Assembly (NCBI RefSeq): GCF_000315055.1
Contig: NZ_BAER01000138.1
Span: 19,591 to 83,590, forward strand
Direction: 5' to 3'
From: Paraglaciecola polaris LMG 21857
Lineage (GTDB): Bacteria; Pseudomonadota; Gammaproteobacteria; Enterobacterales; Alteromonadaceae
DNA: 64,000 nucleotides
Shown: in pieces, positions 44,583-54,704 of the stretch
Layout: every line of letters starts with the position of its first letter
Position numbering within the stretch: position 1 is the first letter of the stretch
Notes under the pieces: model-generated
The model's database searches: none
Told to the model about the DNA's origin: nothing
The model's input: only the letters and a program-made list of their open reading frames with translations
Position numbers and translations under genes: made by a program

Positions 44583-46690
44583 TATAGCGTAACACTAGAA
44601 TGACTGCGCAGATAAATACCTGCATCTTCTACCGACAAGGGTTTACTGAAATAATGCCCCTGTATAATATCGCAGCCCATATCCCTTAGTATATCCACCT
44701 GAAACTGATGTTCCACACCTTCTGCCACCAGACTCAGACCTAAACTTTTCCCTAAGGTGATGATGGCACGCACAATCCCTTCATCGCGTTTAATCGGTAA
44801 ATCATCAGAATATGGTATATCAAGCTTATTCTGCGGCGTCAGATCATCAATAAATATACCGTCGATTTTTAAGGTATTAATGGGTAAATTTCGAAGATAA
44901 CTCATCGAAGAATACCCGGTGCCAAAATCATCAATAGCGACATTTACCCCTAGCTTGCGTAAAGCATTAAGTACATTCACCGCCAATTCAGTTGACGCAA
45001 TAAAGGTATTTTCAGTAATTTCGATTTCTAAATGCTGCGCGGCTAATCCTGAACTTTTTAAAGCGTCTTCGATGAGTTCAAGGCAATGTGCGCCTATCAA
45101 AAATGATGCTGGCAAATTAACCGCGACCGGCACTATATTAATCCCGCTTTGTTGCCAAAGCGCATTTTGCTGACACGCCTGATTTAATACCCATACACTG
45201 ATAGATTCAATTAACCCTATGTCTTCAGCGATGGGTAAAAAGACCGAAGGATGAACCGACTCCTGTCCATTGTCCCAACGAATGAGCGCTTCTAAACCAC
45301 TTACGGTCTCGCCCTGAATATTCACTTTTGGTTGGTATACCAGCTCAAATTTTTGCTGTGCTACGGCTTCACGCAATTGCGTTTCAAGTGACAAACGCCA
45401 AATTGATTCACTGAGCATATCTTGATCAAAGAATTGAAATTGGCCGGGACCGCGTTCTTTAGCTTTATACATACTGGTATCAGCATGCTTGAGCAAGCTA
45501 GATGCATCATCACCATCCAGAGGGAAACAAGCAATACCGATACTGGTCGAAATATGTAATTGATGCCCGGCTACCGTAAGCGGCAGGCTCAGGGTGGCGA
45601 TAATGTCTTTTGCCAACGCATTGATCGTGCTGACACTTTGCGCATCTTCGACCAAAATAACGAATTCATCGCCGCCCCATCGCCCGACCACTTCGTTGGA
45701 ATTCAGTTTTTGTTGCAGTTTTTTAGCGACCTCGATTAGTAGCTTATCCCCCATGAAATGTCCCAAACTGTCGTTGATCACTTTGAAACGATCAAGGTCG
45801 AGAAACATTAATGCTAAATGGCTACCACTGTGTTTCGATCTCTCAATTGCATTCGCAATATTTTCAGTCAGTAGATGACGATTAGGCAGCTGGGTTAAGG
45901 CGTCAAAATTTGCTCTATGGTAAAGCTGCTCAGTACGTAGTTGCACCAAACTTTCTAGATGTCCACTGTGTTCACTGAGTTTAAATTGATGCTCTTCGAT
46001 GGTATCTAACATGGAATTAACGCCATTGACCAAACGCCCAATTTCATCTTCTCGGCGGTTAAATATACGCTGGTGATAACGTCCTTCTTTGGCAACGTAA
46101 TCCACCAGATTAATTAAACGTTTCACTGGGAACTGCAAGCGCCTCTGCATACGCCAGTTTAAAAAATAAGCCAATACCGAACCAAGTATAAAAACCCAAA
46201 ATACCAATTGTGCGTAATGGCGCTGTTGTGCTTGTAACGACAGGGTATCTGCCGACAGAACTATATAGCCAAGCACGTCCTGTTCGAAGGTAATTTCTTG
46301 CATTAAATACAAGTTATCGGCACGAAAGAAATAACCGGGCTCAATCGTATCTGGAGCAATATCTATGTCCCCTTCATCTCGGTTGTAGCCGGCGAAAACG
46401 TTTTTACGGGGATCTAAGATCTGGGCATAACGTACAGCCTGTATCTTTGCCAATGAAGCCAAAATCGCTTGCCCTGCTCTCTCATCATTAAATAATAAGG
46501 CAGAGCGACTGACCGCAGAAAGTAAGGATGCATTGCTGTCCATGGTTTTCACTAAATTGTCGCGGTAATCGTCCACAAAAGCGGAATAAATTAACAACGC
46601 AGCAATCGCTAATATCAATAAATTAGTGCTGATAATCGCGATCAGTTGCTTTTGAAAAAACGAAGCTTGTTTGATCTTAGAAAAAATCAC
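44582..46690 (-). CDS. YfiN-like membrane GGDEF-EAL protein (c-di-GMP turnover)
   Basis: A 702-residue inner-membrane enzyme. Order: helix (about 13-35), a periplasmic YfiN-like (CHASE8-type) sensor region (about 36-155), second helix (about 160-178), HAMP-like linker (about 180-235), GGDEF (about 255-420) with intact GRWGGDEF at about 337-344, and EAL (about 435-690). The EAL catalytic residues are present: GLEALIRW (E at about 467), VNLPASF, EITENTFI, DDFGTGYSS, AEGVEHQF and QGHYFSKPL. The GGDEF I-site RxxD is absent (NSNE instead). It could therefore both make and break c-di-GMP. Its start overlaps the yfiR-like stop by 4 bp. In Pseudomonas, YfiR represses the YfiN cyclase; the same pairing is inferred here, with an EAL domain added. 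Confidence 0.93.
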   Translation of the reverse strand: MIFSKIKQASFFQKQLIAIISTNLLILAIAALLIYSAFVDDYRDNLVKTMDSNASLLSAVSRSALLFNDERAGQAILASLAKIQAVRYAQILDPRKNVFAGYNRDEGDIDIAPDTIEPGYFFRADNLYLMQEITFEQDVLGYIVLSADTLSLQAQQRHYAQLVFWVFILGSVLAYFLNWRMQRRLQFPVKRLINLVDYVAKEGRYHQRIFNRREDEIGRLVNGVNSMLDTIEEHQFKLSEHSGHLESLVQLRTEQLYHRANFDALTQLPNRHLLTENIANAIERSKHSGSHLALMFLDLDRFKVINDSLGHFMGDKLLIEVAKKLQQKLNSNEVVGRWGGDEFVILVEDAQSVSTINALAKDIIATLSLPLTVAGHQLHISTSIGIACFPLDGDDASSLLKHADTSMYKAKERGPGQFQFFDQDMLSESIWRLSLETQLREAVAQQKFELVYQPKVNIQGETVSGLEALIRWDNGQESVHPSVFLPIAEDIGLIESISVWVLNQACQQNALWQQSGINIVPVAVNLPASFLIGAHCLELIEDALKSSGLAAQHLEIEITENTFIASTELAVNVLNALRKLGVNVAIDDFGTGYSSMSYLRNLPINTLKIDGIFIDDLTPQNKLDIPYSDDLPIKRDEGIVRAIITLGKSLGLSLVAEGVEHQFQVDILRDMGCDIIQGHYFSKPLSVEDAGIYLRSHSSVTL

Positions 46691-47217
46691 TTTCCTGCAA
46701 TCCTTGCCAATTTAAGCAACTCAGAACTTGCTTTCACTTGTACGTTAGCCAACTGTGCTAAGTCGAATTCGAAACGCACCTTATTAGCCTGACTGTAAAA
46801 GCGAATAGCACTATTACTTTGCTGCACATCTAATGATTCAAGCACAATAACCGCTCGCGTAATCTGAGGTAAAAATGGCTCCACTGGCGTTTGAAGATAA
46901 GCCATATGGCAGTGCGTGGCATTGTTAACATGGCTGAGGGCTATTTTGCGCTCTGCGTTACTCTGGTTATACTTGACCACGAGTGCTTGCATAAACGCAA
47001 AAAACGAAGGGTCGCTGTTAACACATAAACGAAAAGCTGTTTCACGGTCGTTGATTTTTCCTTCAGGCCAGGTCAAATACTTAGTGAAGTTGAGTAAGTA
47101 TGCCGCTTTCAGCTTGCGCTCTTTAGGCAATTCTTGTGCTGATAAAGACAGCGGCGCAAGCAGCAAAAAAAACAGAAACGTTCGTTTAAAACAATAAATA
47201 ATACGTACCCAAGACAC
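46687..47217 (-). CDS. yfiR: YfiR family (DUF4154) periplasmic regulator
   Basis: A 176-residue exported protein; signal peptide to about residue 27 (LLLAPLSLSAQ). The mature part has the YfiR pattern: KERKLKAAYLLNFTKYLTWP, FRLCVNSDPSFFAFMQAL, VIVLESLDVQ, then IRFYSQANKVRFEFDLAQL and VKASSELLKLARIAG at the C-terminus. YfiR inhibits the diguanylate cyclase YfiN through its periplasmic domain. A GTG start at 47217 has AAGG at about 7-nt spacing. The downstream overlap with the GGDEF-EAL gene supports a stoichiometric partner. It starts 9 bp after the natural end of the preceding barrel gene if that gene's frameshift is repaired. Confidence 0.88.
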   Translation of the reverse strand: MSWVRIIYCFKRTFLFFLLLAPLSLSAQELPKERKLKAAYLLNFTKYLTWPEGKINDRETAFRLCVNSDPSFFAFMQALVVKYNQSNAERKIALSHVNNATHCHMAYLQTPVEPFLPQITRAVIVLESLDVQQSNSAIRFYSQANKVRFEFDLAQLANVQVKASSELLKLARIAGK

Positions 47218-47226
47218 ATTATAACC

Positions 47227-48293
47227 TTACATCAGACGCGAAAGTGTCAAACCTGTTCGATAATTCTCTTTCGGTTGCGGGCCATTTAAGTGCTGATAAA
47301 TAGGTTTAGAGAATTCAGCGCTAATGGCATAAAACTCGCTAAATTGCCAACGTATCCCCAGCTCTGCGCTAACTTTTTACCTCCATATAGATGCGGGTTA
47401 GTGATACTTGCTGGATAAACAAATGCACCGTCGACAATAATTTCATCATCTTGACCATGGATCGCGCTACGGTATTGATACGCCATGCCTAAATAAGGTT
47501 TTAAGGTAGGCGTCATCTGAAAATTATAGTTACCTGAAATGCTATAACTGTTACCAAGGCGATAATCCCGATCATTCTTACCTGTGCGTACCATGGCTGA
47601 CATGCTCAAACTAAAATCGTGCTTGCCAAGGCTCTGATAGCTAAACTCAAGGGGAAAATCATAGGTACCTGAACCTAACTGCATTGTGTAAGGTAATTGC
47701 TGATCACCCGCGGCCCGAGGCGTATCACCGGTTTCGTCAATAGAGCCCGTGGGCAAGCTAGTGCCAATGGTAAACCACCAAACATCTTCAGTGGTCGCAA
47801 CCAGACGATGACTGACTGAAATAACCCCATCCCCAGTGCCATCTGTGTCGATAGTGAAATTCTCATAACCAGGGACAATACTGATATGATCGGTACTTTG
47901 GCTAATATATGGCAATGAAACATGCACACGCCAATCATCATTCACGCTATAACCAACCGATAAAACGTGCACTTGCTGATCGATAACCGTTGGCAGTATG
48001 GGGAAGTTTTGCTGCGTTCGCTGTTCACCTTGGCCTTGCCATAAAACTTGTGAATCTGCACGCTTCGCATCACCGTCTAAATAGCCTCGAAACTGGGCTG
48101 ACTTAACGTTATAGGCAAGACTCCAACGACTATCAGCTTTGTTAATAGCCGACTTATCCGCAATGCTCGTTTCGAACAATTCGTGCAAGCTTAATTCTGC
48201 GAACTCTGAGGGTGTGCTCTGGGCAAAAGTGGGCAGAACAACAGCACAACTGATCAGCACAGTGATAAACGGAAATGAAAATATTTTTTGCAT
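47227..48293 (-). CDS. Outer-membrane beta-barrel protein with a C-terminal frameshift
   Basis: An exported protein (signal peptide to about residue 25, FAQS) whose alternating strands (SVGYSVNDDWRVHVSLPYIS, WWFTIGTSLPTG, HDFSLSMSAMVRTG) fit an outer-membrane porin/transporter-like barrel. The open frame as it stands ends at 47286 with an unrelated tail (LAQSWGYVGNLASF). At a run of five As on the coding strand (plus-strand Ts 47374-47378) the -1 frame instead reads VSAELGIRWQFSEFYAISAE, then FSKPIYQHLNG and ends GLTLSRLM at 47227: a normal barrel C-terminus. One base is missing relative to the functional frame. As sequenced, the product lacks its last strands and probably fails to assemble. 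First gene of the yfiR-like operon; substrate unknown. Confidence 0.8.
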
Positions 48294-48420
48294 GATAGAA
48301 AACCATTAATTAATAAAGAATGCAGATAGCGCGTTGGCAACGAATTCAGGATGAATGCCTGCTATACGTATATTACCCAAACGCTATCGTTCGCTTTTTG
48401 CGCCTTATTATGACGCGAGG

Positions 48421-49785
48421 TTAGAGTACCTCTAATGCCTCACTGAGACGTGATACACCGATAATTTCAATACCGTTAATTTTCTGCTTCGGCACATTGG
48501 CCTTAGGTACAATGGCACGTTTAAAACCATGTTTAGCGGCTTCACTAATGCGTTCTGATCCGTTGGGCACCGGGCGTATTTCCCCTGCTAACCCTACTTC
48601 CCCAAACGCAATCAATTCAGCATCCAATATCTTATTACGAAAACTCGACACAATCGAAAGCAGTAACGCTAAATCGGCACTTGTCTCTGTCACTTTGACA
48701 CCACCAACCACATTAGCAAATACATCCTGATCGTTCATTTGCACATCACCATGTCGATGCAGTACAGCTAACAGCATGGCCATGCGGTTTTGCTCAAGTC
48801 CCACGGCCACTCGCCTAGGGTTAGCTGTTTGGGAGTAATCCACCAGCGCTTGGATCTCCACCAGCAACGGCCGAGTGCCCTCCCATACCACCATGACAAT
48901 GCTGCCGGGCGATTGTTCTTCATCTCGGCTTAGAAAAATCGCCGATGGATTGCTCACTTCTTTTAGGCCGCGTTCAGTCATCCCAAACACACCAAGCTCA
49001 TTCACCGCACCGAAACGATTTTTCTGACTGCGTAGTGTACGATAACGACTATCGCTTTCGCCTTCCAGCATCATGGAACAGTCGATACAATGCTCTAAAA
49101 CCTTAGGGCCAGCTAAACTACCATCTTTGGTCACATGGCCTACTAGAAACATAGCAATATGATGTTGTTTAGCAAAGCGCGTTAAGTAGGCTGCACTTTC
49201 GCGCACCTGTGAAACGCTACCGGGAGCCGATTGTACATCGGATACGTGCATAACCTGAATCGAGTCAATGACCATGATTTGAGGTTTAAGCGCCAGCGCT
49301 AGCTCACAAATGGTTTCTACGCTGGTTTCGGCCAGCATATTGAGTTTTTCATTAGGCAAATTTAGGCGCTGAGCTCGCATGGCAACTTGTTGTAAAGACT
49401 CTTCTCCAGTCACATACAGAGCACTTCGCTGTGAGGCAAGGTTACACATAACTTGCAACAAAAGCGTACTTTTACCCGCTCCCGGAGAGCCGCCAATCAA
49501 GATAGCGCTGCCAGGCACGATCCCGCCGCCGAGCACTCTATCTAACTCACTAAAATTTGACGTAAAACGGGGTAACGCAGACACATCTATGTTGTTTAAG
49601 GTCTCAATTTTTGCCCCAGTTTGTCCAGCATAGCCACGCAAATTACGCTCTTTTGGGCTACCCCCGGGGCTGACGACAAATTCTGTAATGGTATTCCATG
49701 CATTACAATCATTACATTGTCCTTGCCAGCGCGGATATTCTGCGCCACAGTCACTGCAAACATAGGCGGTTTTACGTTTGGCCAT
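48421..49785 (-). CDS. radA: DNA repair protein RadA
   Basis: RecA-like ATPase/helicase promoting branch migration in recombination. About 454 residues from ATG 49785 (MAKRKTAYVCSDCGAEYPRW), chosen over an in-frame start four codons upstream. Domains: N-terminal zinc finger (CSDC...CNDC), Walker A GGSPGAGKST (about 91-100), the RadA-specific KNRFG motif, and a C-terminal Lon-like domain with ELIAFGEVGLAGEIRPV. Length is normal. Single gene. Confidence 0.97.
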   Translation of the reverse strand: MAKRKTAYVCSDCGAEYPRWQGQCNDCNAWNTITEFVVSPGGSPKERNLRGYAGQTGAKIETLNNIDVSALPRFTSNFSELDRVLGGGIVPGSAILIGGSPGAGKSTLLLQVMCNLASQRSALYVTGEESLQQVAMRAQRLNLPNEKLNMLAETSVETICELALALKPQIMVIDSIQVMHVSDVQSAPGSVSQVRESAAYLTRFAKQHHIAMFLVGHVTKDGSLAGPKVLEHCIDCSMMLEGESDSRYRTLRSQKNRFGAVNELGVFGMTERGLKEVSNPSAIFLSRDEEQSPGSIVMVVWEGTRPLLVEIQALVDYSQTANPRRVAVGLEQNRMAMLLAVLHRHGDVQMNDQDVFANVVGGVKVTETSADLALLLSIVSSFRNKILDAELIAFGEVGLAGEIRPVPNGSERISEAAKHGFKRAIVPKANVPKQKINGIEIIGVSRLSEALEVL

Positions 49786-49973
49786 GTTACTCCACAATCA
49801 GATGTTAATTGAATTTTGCTGGGCGCTCATACTAGCTTCGTGCCAGCCCAGCCTTAAAAAATGCAACATATAGTAGGATAAGCGCGCACATATTGCATTA
49901 TGAAAACCGCGTAACGTGCCGATAAGTAATTATCGAGTTCGTCCTCAACACTAAAATAAAGTACGCATTCACT

Positions 49974-52496
49974 ATGAATCAAGATCTTGAGCAATATCAT
50001 GACATTATCGAACAGCTAAAACCCATGATCAATGAGCCTGAATTTAATCAAATTTTGGCTCAGGTTGCAGGCTCAGTGCCCAAACAAAAACGCTTTCTAC
50101 TCAAAATGGAACTAAAGCGGCTCGCCAGACCCTGCACTCGACTAATTGATTTACGGGGGCATGTGGATGGCAAATGCACGTTATATGAATACGAGAGCCA
50201 AACACATTACTTAGATGACATCGCCATTGACGTATTTGAACGTCAAGTACGCTCATTCGGTGAGTATACCGTTGGCGTGTATGAAGCGGTATCGAACACT
50301 GAAAATAACTATCGGGTCATGCACAAACGCCAACAACAAGCGTCTGTTCAGCCTGCCCGAAACGCCCATCCTACCGTGCCCCTCAGTAACGATTACACGG
50401 CGCCTATCATGCCATTTGGTGAATTCGCCCAACGCAGTGAAGAACGCATGAATTACGCCATGAGTGTTGAATTGTTCACTGAGAACAACAAAAGCATGCT
50501 CGCCACCTCTGTGGATGTTTCCCTGAGTGGTTTGAAGCTTAAAATAAGCAAAGAATATAGATTTAAAATTGGCGAACGCTTAGCTGTCCAGTTTCGAGGT
50601 TTAGAACATGAATACATGTTGGATAATCGCCAGGGAGTGCAATACATCATCGAGGCAGTTGACCGCAATCCTGAGGACCAACGTCTGCATTTAAAACGGC
50701 TATTTGATGTGCTTATGCCGAGTTTTGATAAGTTTCTAGAAAGCTTTATTCACGGTAACAAACGCCGCTATAAAGTGAATTTAGACAATACCTTTGATGC
50801 AATACATAAAAAAACCTATGAGCAGTACTACATACCTAACTTTATTTCGATACCGGTTTATATTGAATCCATTGATGGTAATTATGCCCCGCGCTACGCC
50901 TTGGCAAACGACTGTAACCGGCAAGATATTTTTTATTGGAACAACGAAATCAGAGACTTGAAATTGGGTTACCTGTTCAGTGACACTCGTATCAAGCAAT
51001 GCCTTTCATGTTCCAAAGGAAAACAGGAAAGCTACTTGTATGCGTTTAATCATATCAAAAATGACAAGGTGTACTTTTATTCAGCCTCTGATGAAGAACT
51101 CGTCGCCAATCCCAGCCTAAAAGACGTATTTTTAGCATACGGCTCACGAAAAGCCAGTTGGCGTGTCTATAAGCTGCAAGTGCAAGAAATGGAACCCAAG
51201 CAAAGTCATCGTCCGCTTTCTATCGCCGACAGTATTAGTGAATCAGTAAAACGACAAAACCAGCCACCCACACCGCGCTTGATGTCGAGATTACGCCATT
51301 TAACCCATATTGCTCTACTGACAAACGTAACGGACACCTTCAACACCCAATGTTTTCAAAAACTACCGCTAAATAGGACCCAGTTGCCCCAATTAAAGCT
51401 GTTTGGTCATCCGCGCAATCGTCCCCCGGAAACCATTCAGGTGTTTCGTTTTAAATATGCCAATCAACGGCGGGAAACGCGTTTTATACTGCGCACTAAA
51501 GTGCAGTTAAGGCTTGAGGATGTGGTACTTGAAGGCCATACGGAAGACATCTCGACCAATGGCATCAAACTCGAGTTAAATTCATTTTTTCATCAACAGG
51601 CTGATACGAAAGTACATGTGAGTTTCCCCCAGTTACAAAATGTAACTCGTAAATACGACCTCAGCGATTTAGCGTATACGGTACGTCAAATATCGGCCGA
51701 ACGTAGTATCTTGCATTTAAAAGTATTAAACGATGAGCAACTCGGTACCACCAAAGCCTTTTTTGAAGAACTGATCAAAAACAATCGATCTAAGCTCAAG
51801 GCCTATCGAGATGAAGAAGATATTCCCGGCATTGGTGAGGCACTGCGCAACATTTACGCTAACAATGTACCTAATGTGGCATTTTTCATTCGAAAAGAGG
51901 GCGCGAAATATGTGCCAGATGCCACTGCCACTTGGTCCAGTCAAAACCGTCTGACGACGTTACTCAGTTTCCAAGCGCCAAGTGGAACGTTCAATTTGCA
52001 GCCGTTATTCGAGGGAATTAATGGCCCGATGGACTTTATTCAAAAAACCCTAAGCCATATTAAGCCTCACCAACGTCCACATATGAGCGAATTATTTGTA
52101 GCATTCGATCCGAATAAGAGCAACCCATCAGAGGCAATAAAAAGCTGTTTTATTGAACAACTTGCTAGCCAAGAGCAACGACAGCAGTTTATAACCCAAG
52201 CCTTAGAACAAGGGCAGTTTATTGCGTTGAAAGTATTTTTAGCCCGCACCGGCCGACCCGATATTGATCACCTTCAATCTGAAATTAATTATGTGGGTGT
52301 GTATGCCGTACACAAAGCAAAACAGCTCGAAGAAAAGCTATGGAATGTACACGGTGTTGGGGATTTAGTAGATATTACCGACCTCGTCATGAACCGTTAT
52401 CAATTTAGCACCCATGCCATTAGGGACAACTTAGAAAAACAACAACATCATCCACAAAAAAGTATCGAAATAGAACAATTGCTTAACACTGAGTAA
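49974..52496 (+). CDS. Large protein with two c-di-GMP-binding PilZ domains
   Basis: An 840-residue cytosolic protein with no signal or membrane segment. PilZ 1 (about 150-250) has RSEER (R at 154 and 158) and DVSLSG (about 181); PilZ 2 (about 495-590) has RRETR (R at 499 and 503) and DISTNG (about 525). Both match the RxxxR and D/NxSxxG c-di-GMP motifs. The N-terminal region (1-130) and the region between and after the PilZ domains are not recognised; the C-terminal 200 residues contain no motif I know. Such multi-PilZ proteins occur in Alteromonadales and Vibrio. It is presumably a c-di-GMP effector for motility or surface attachment; the partner is unknown. Confidence 0.88.
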   Translation: MNQDLEQYHDIIEQLKPMINEPEFNQILAQVAGSVPKQKRFLLKMELKRLARPCTRLIDLRGHVDGKCTLYEYESQTHYLDDIAIDVFERQVRSFGEYTVGVYEAVSNTENNYRVMHKRQQQASVQPARNAHPTVPLSNDYTAPIMPFGEFAQRSEERMNYAMSVELFTENNKSMLATSVDVSLSGLKLKISKEYRFKIGERLAVQFRGLEHEYMLDNRQGVQYIIEAVDRNPEDQRLHLKRLFDVLMPSFDKFLESFIHGNKRRYKVNLDNTFDAIHKKTYEQYYIPNFISIPVYIESIDGNYAPRYALANDCNRQDIFYWNNEIRDLKLGYLFSDTRIKQCLSCSKGKQESYLYAFNHIKNDKVYFYSASDEELVANPSLKDVFLAYGSRKASWRVYKLQVQEMEPKQSHRPLSIADSISESVKRQNQPPTPRLMSRLRHLTHIALLTNVTDTFNTQCFQKLPLNRTQLPQLKLFGHPRNRPPETIQVFRFKYANQRRETRFILRTKVQLRLEDVVLEGHTEDISTNGIKLELNSFFHQQADTKVHVSFPQLQNVTRKYDLSDLAYTVRQISAERSILHLKVLNDEQLGTTKAFFEELIKNNRSKLKAYRDEEDIPGIGEALRNIYANNVPNVAFFIRKEGAKYVPDATATWSSQNRLTTLLSFQAPSGTFNLQPLFEGINGPMDFIQKTLSHIKPHQRPHMSELFVAFDPNKSNPSEAIKSCFIEQLASQEQRQQFITQALEQGQFIALKVFLARTGRPDIDHLQSEINYVGVYAVHKAKQLEEKLWNVHGVGDLVDITDLVMNRYQFSTHAIRDNLEKQQHHPQKSIEIEQLLNTE

Positions 52497-52606
52497 TACC
52501 GTCAACAGCAAATCTCATAAGGTCATGCGGAATATAAACATGTCTTTATGGGGTGTCATTCACGGTATCCCTTTTTGCTCCAGTGGTCGAGTAAATTTAT
52601 GATTTG

Positions 52607-53680
52607 CTACCTTGCTGCTCGCGTCGATGCCGCTAACACCCACAGTAAGGTATCTAACCCACCGCTACGAATAGAAATATCCGCTTGAGCACGTACGACA
52701 GGTTTTGCATGAAAAGCCACGCCCAGAGCCGCTGCATTCATCATCACCAAATCATTTGCTCCGTCCCCCATCGCAATTGTTTGGCTATCAGCAATATCAA
52801 ATTCATTGGCTAATTCAAGCAATGTAGCCGCTTTGACCTGAGCATCAACAATATCGCCTTTCACCTGCCCGGTTAATTTGCCATCAACTATTTCTAGACC
52901 ATTTGCAACTGCTGCGTCCAGCTCTAATCGATCGGCTAAATAGTCCGCAAAATAACTAAATCCGCCAGAGGCAATAGCCAATTTCCATTGATGTTGTTTC
53001 AAGAAATGCACTAAATTAAAAATTCCCGGCATTAGCGGCAAAGCCCGGCGCACTTGTTGCAAAATGTCTTCATTGGCGCCTTTTAGGCATCCCACTCGAT
53101 TACGCAAACTTTCGGCAAAATCAAGTTTACCTTGCATGGCTTGCTCGGTGACTTTCGATACCTCATCCCCCGCACCGGCAAGCTTGGCTATTTCATCAAT
53201 ACATTCAATGCTAATCACCGTGCTGTCCATGTCCATTAACAGTAATCCCGGCTCGTCTAACCTAGGTGCGCTGGCGAATAAACATATCTCAACCGCATGT
53301 TTATTGGCGATACGTTCCAATAACGGGCGCAGATCTTCCTGACTCAAGCGTTCAACACGTAATACAACGCCCAGACCTGATAACGGCACATCGCGTAATA
53401 CCTGGTAACACAGCACATTAAGTTTGTCAGAAAATGCCCTAGAGACGGCAAACACTTTTGCTAAGCTAAGTCCCTCTGCGAAAATAACCAAACTACTGTG
53501 CTCAACGTCAAGATTAAAGCCCTTCAGGCTCAGTTTGCTTGCAGTGAAGTGGTCATGGGCAACGCCACTGACAATACGATCATTTATAAAATGAAATTGA
53601 CTAAACGTAGGATCTGCAATCAAGCGTTCGAGGAAAAGGCTCGAAGCAAGTTGTTTAGGGTGCGGGCTAAATTCAAACAC
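52607..53680 (-). CDS. serB: Phosphoserine phosphatase
   Basis: HAD-family phosphatase, last step of serine synthesis. The 357-residue protein has an N-terminal extension (about 1-140, ACT-like in relatives) and a HAD domain with MDMDSTVISIECIDEIA (catalytic Asp about 149 and 151), ASGGFSYFADYLADRL and AMGDGANDLVMMNAAALGVA. The start is a GTG at 53680 with AAGG at 8-nt spacing. Divergent from trmO across a 183-bp region where no clear promoter stands out. Confidence 0.95.
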   Translation of the reverse strand: MFEFSPHPKQLASSLFLERLIADPTFSQFHFINDRIVSGVAHDHFTASKLSLKGFNLDVEHSSLVIFAEGLSLAKVFAVSRAFSDKLNVLCYQVLRDVPLSGLGVVLRVERLSQEDLRPLLERIANKHAVEICLFASAPRLDEPGLLLMDMDSTVISIECIDEIAKLAGAGDEVSKVTEQAMQGKLDFAESLRNRVGCLKGANEDILQQVRRALPLMPGIFNLVHFLKQHQWKLAIASGGFSYFADYLADRLELDAAVANGLEIVDGKLTGQVKGDIVDAQVKAATLLELANEFDIADSQTIAMGDGANDLVMMNAAALGVAFHAKPVVRAQADISIRSGGLDTLLWVLAASTRAAR

Positions 53681-53863
53681 GTGGTTAACCTTAATAATGA
53701 ATAGGGCTGAATATTATCAAAGCCCAAGGTAAAATCCACTAGCATAAACAATCTAACTTATTGAATACATCGATGATGCATTCGTGCCTATCAAACCGCT
53801 GAACGAAATTTTTTTTGCGATACTCCCCCGGACGATTACCATAGTAGTCTGAATTGAATAACC

Positions 53864-54613
53864 ATGACCGAAAGCCTCACTATGTCACAGCCGCCCTCAA
53901 TAAATGTGTGCCCACTCGGGATTATTCGTACGCCTTATCAGCAAAAATTCGCCATCCCAAGACAACCCAACTTAGTCGATGCCGCCCGTGGGGAAATAAT
54001 ATTTGATAAAGGCTTTGATGATCCAAATATGCTTCGCGGAATTGAACAATTCAGTCATTTATGGCTATTGTTTCACTTTCACCAAACCATAGACCAAGGT
54101 TGGTCCCCTATGGTCCGCCCTCCACGTTTAGGCGGCAACAAAAAGCAAGGTGTACTCGCGACCCGCAGTACCTTTAGGCCTAATGGCATTGGCATGTCGG
54201 TGGTAAAATATGATGCCGTTGAGCGCAAACATGGGCGCTTGAGTTTGTTCGTCACAGGCGTCGATTTACTCGATGAAACACCGATAATTGACATTAAACC
54301 TTATGTGCCATGGGCTGACAGCATTCCACAAGCCAGTGGTGGCTTCGCTGCCGAGCCCCCTGCCATCATGCAGGTATATTTTACCGCCCAAAGCATGCCG
54401 CAATTGACCCATTGGCAAGGTCATTATCCTCAATTAAGAACGCTAATCGAGCAAGTGCTAGCCCAAGATCCGCGACCAGCTTACAAGGCCAAGCAAGAAA
54501 GCGAGCACGAGTATGGTATGAGCTTATTTGATTTGAATATACGCTGGCGCGTCGACAACCATGCCAATTACGTGACCAACATTACCCACAACAAAGAGCA
54601 CAAAGATTGTTAA
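53864..54613 (+). CDS. trmO: tRNA-Thr(GGU) m6t6A37 methyltransferase TrmO (TsaA family)
   Basis: SAM-dependent N6-methylation of t6A37 in threonine tRNA. The 249-residue protein has the TsaA/UPF0066 motifs: PLGIIRTPYQQKFAIPRQPN (about 18-37), EQFSHLWLLFHFH, VLATRSTFRPNGIGMSVVK with the RxxxRPN element, GVDLLDETPIIDIKPYVPWA, and the C-terminal domain. The ATG at 53864 adds six residues before a second Met; either could start the protein. It is 91 bp upstream of proS. Confidence 0.92.
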   Translation: MTESLTMSQPPSINVCPLGIIRTPYQQKFAIPRQPNLVDAARGEIIFDKGFDDPNMLRGIEQFSHLWLLFHFHQTIDQGWSPMVRPPRLGGNKKQGVLATRSTFRPNGIGMSVVKYDAVERKHGRLSLFVTGVDLLDETPIIDIKPYVPWADSIPQASGGFAAEPPAIMQVYFTAQSMPQLTHWQGHYPQLRTLIEQVLAQDPRPAYKAKQESEHEYGMSLFDLNIRWRVDNHANYVTNITHNKEHKDC

Positions 54614-54704
54614 GATTTCCCATTTAGGGACTTTAGCCTAGCCGGTGTCGCTGTTAGAATAGCCGCCGATTTATAACCCAAACACAATTGAGAAACCCAC
54701 GCCA

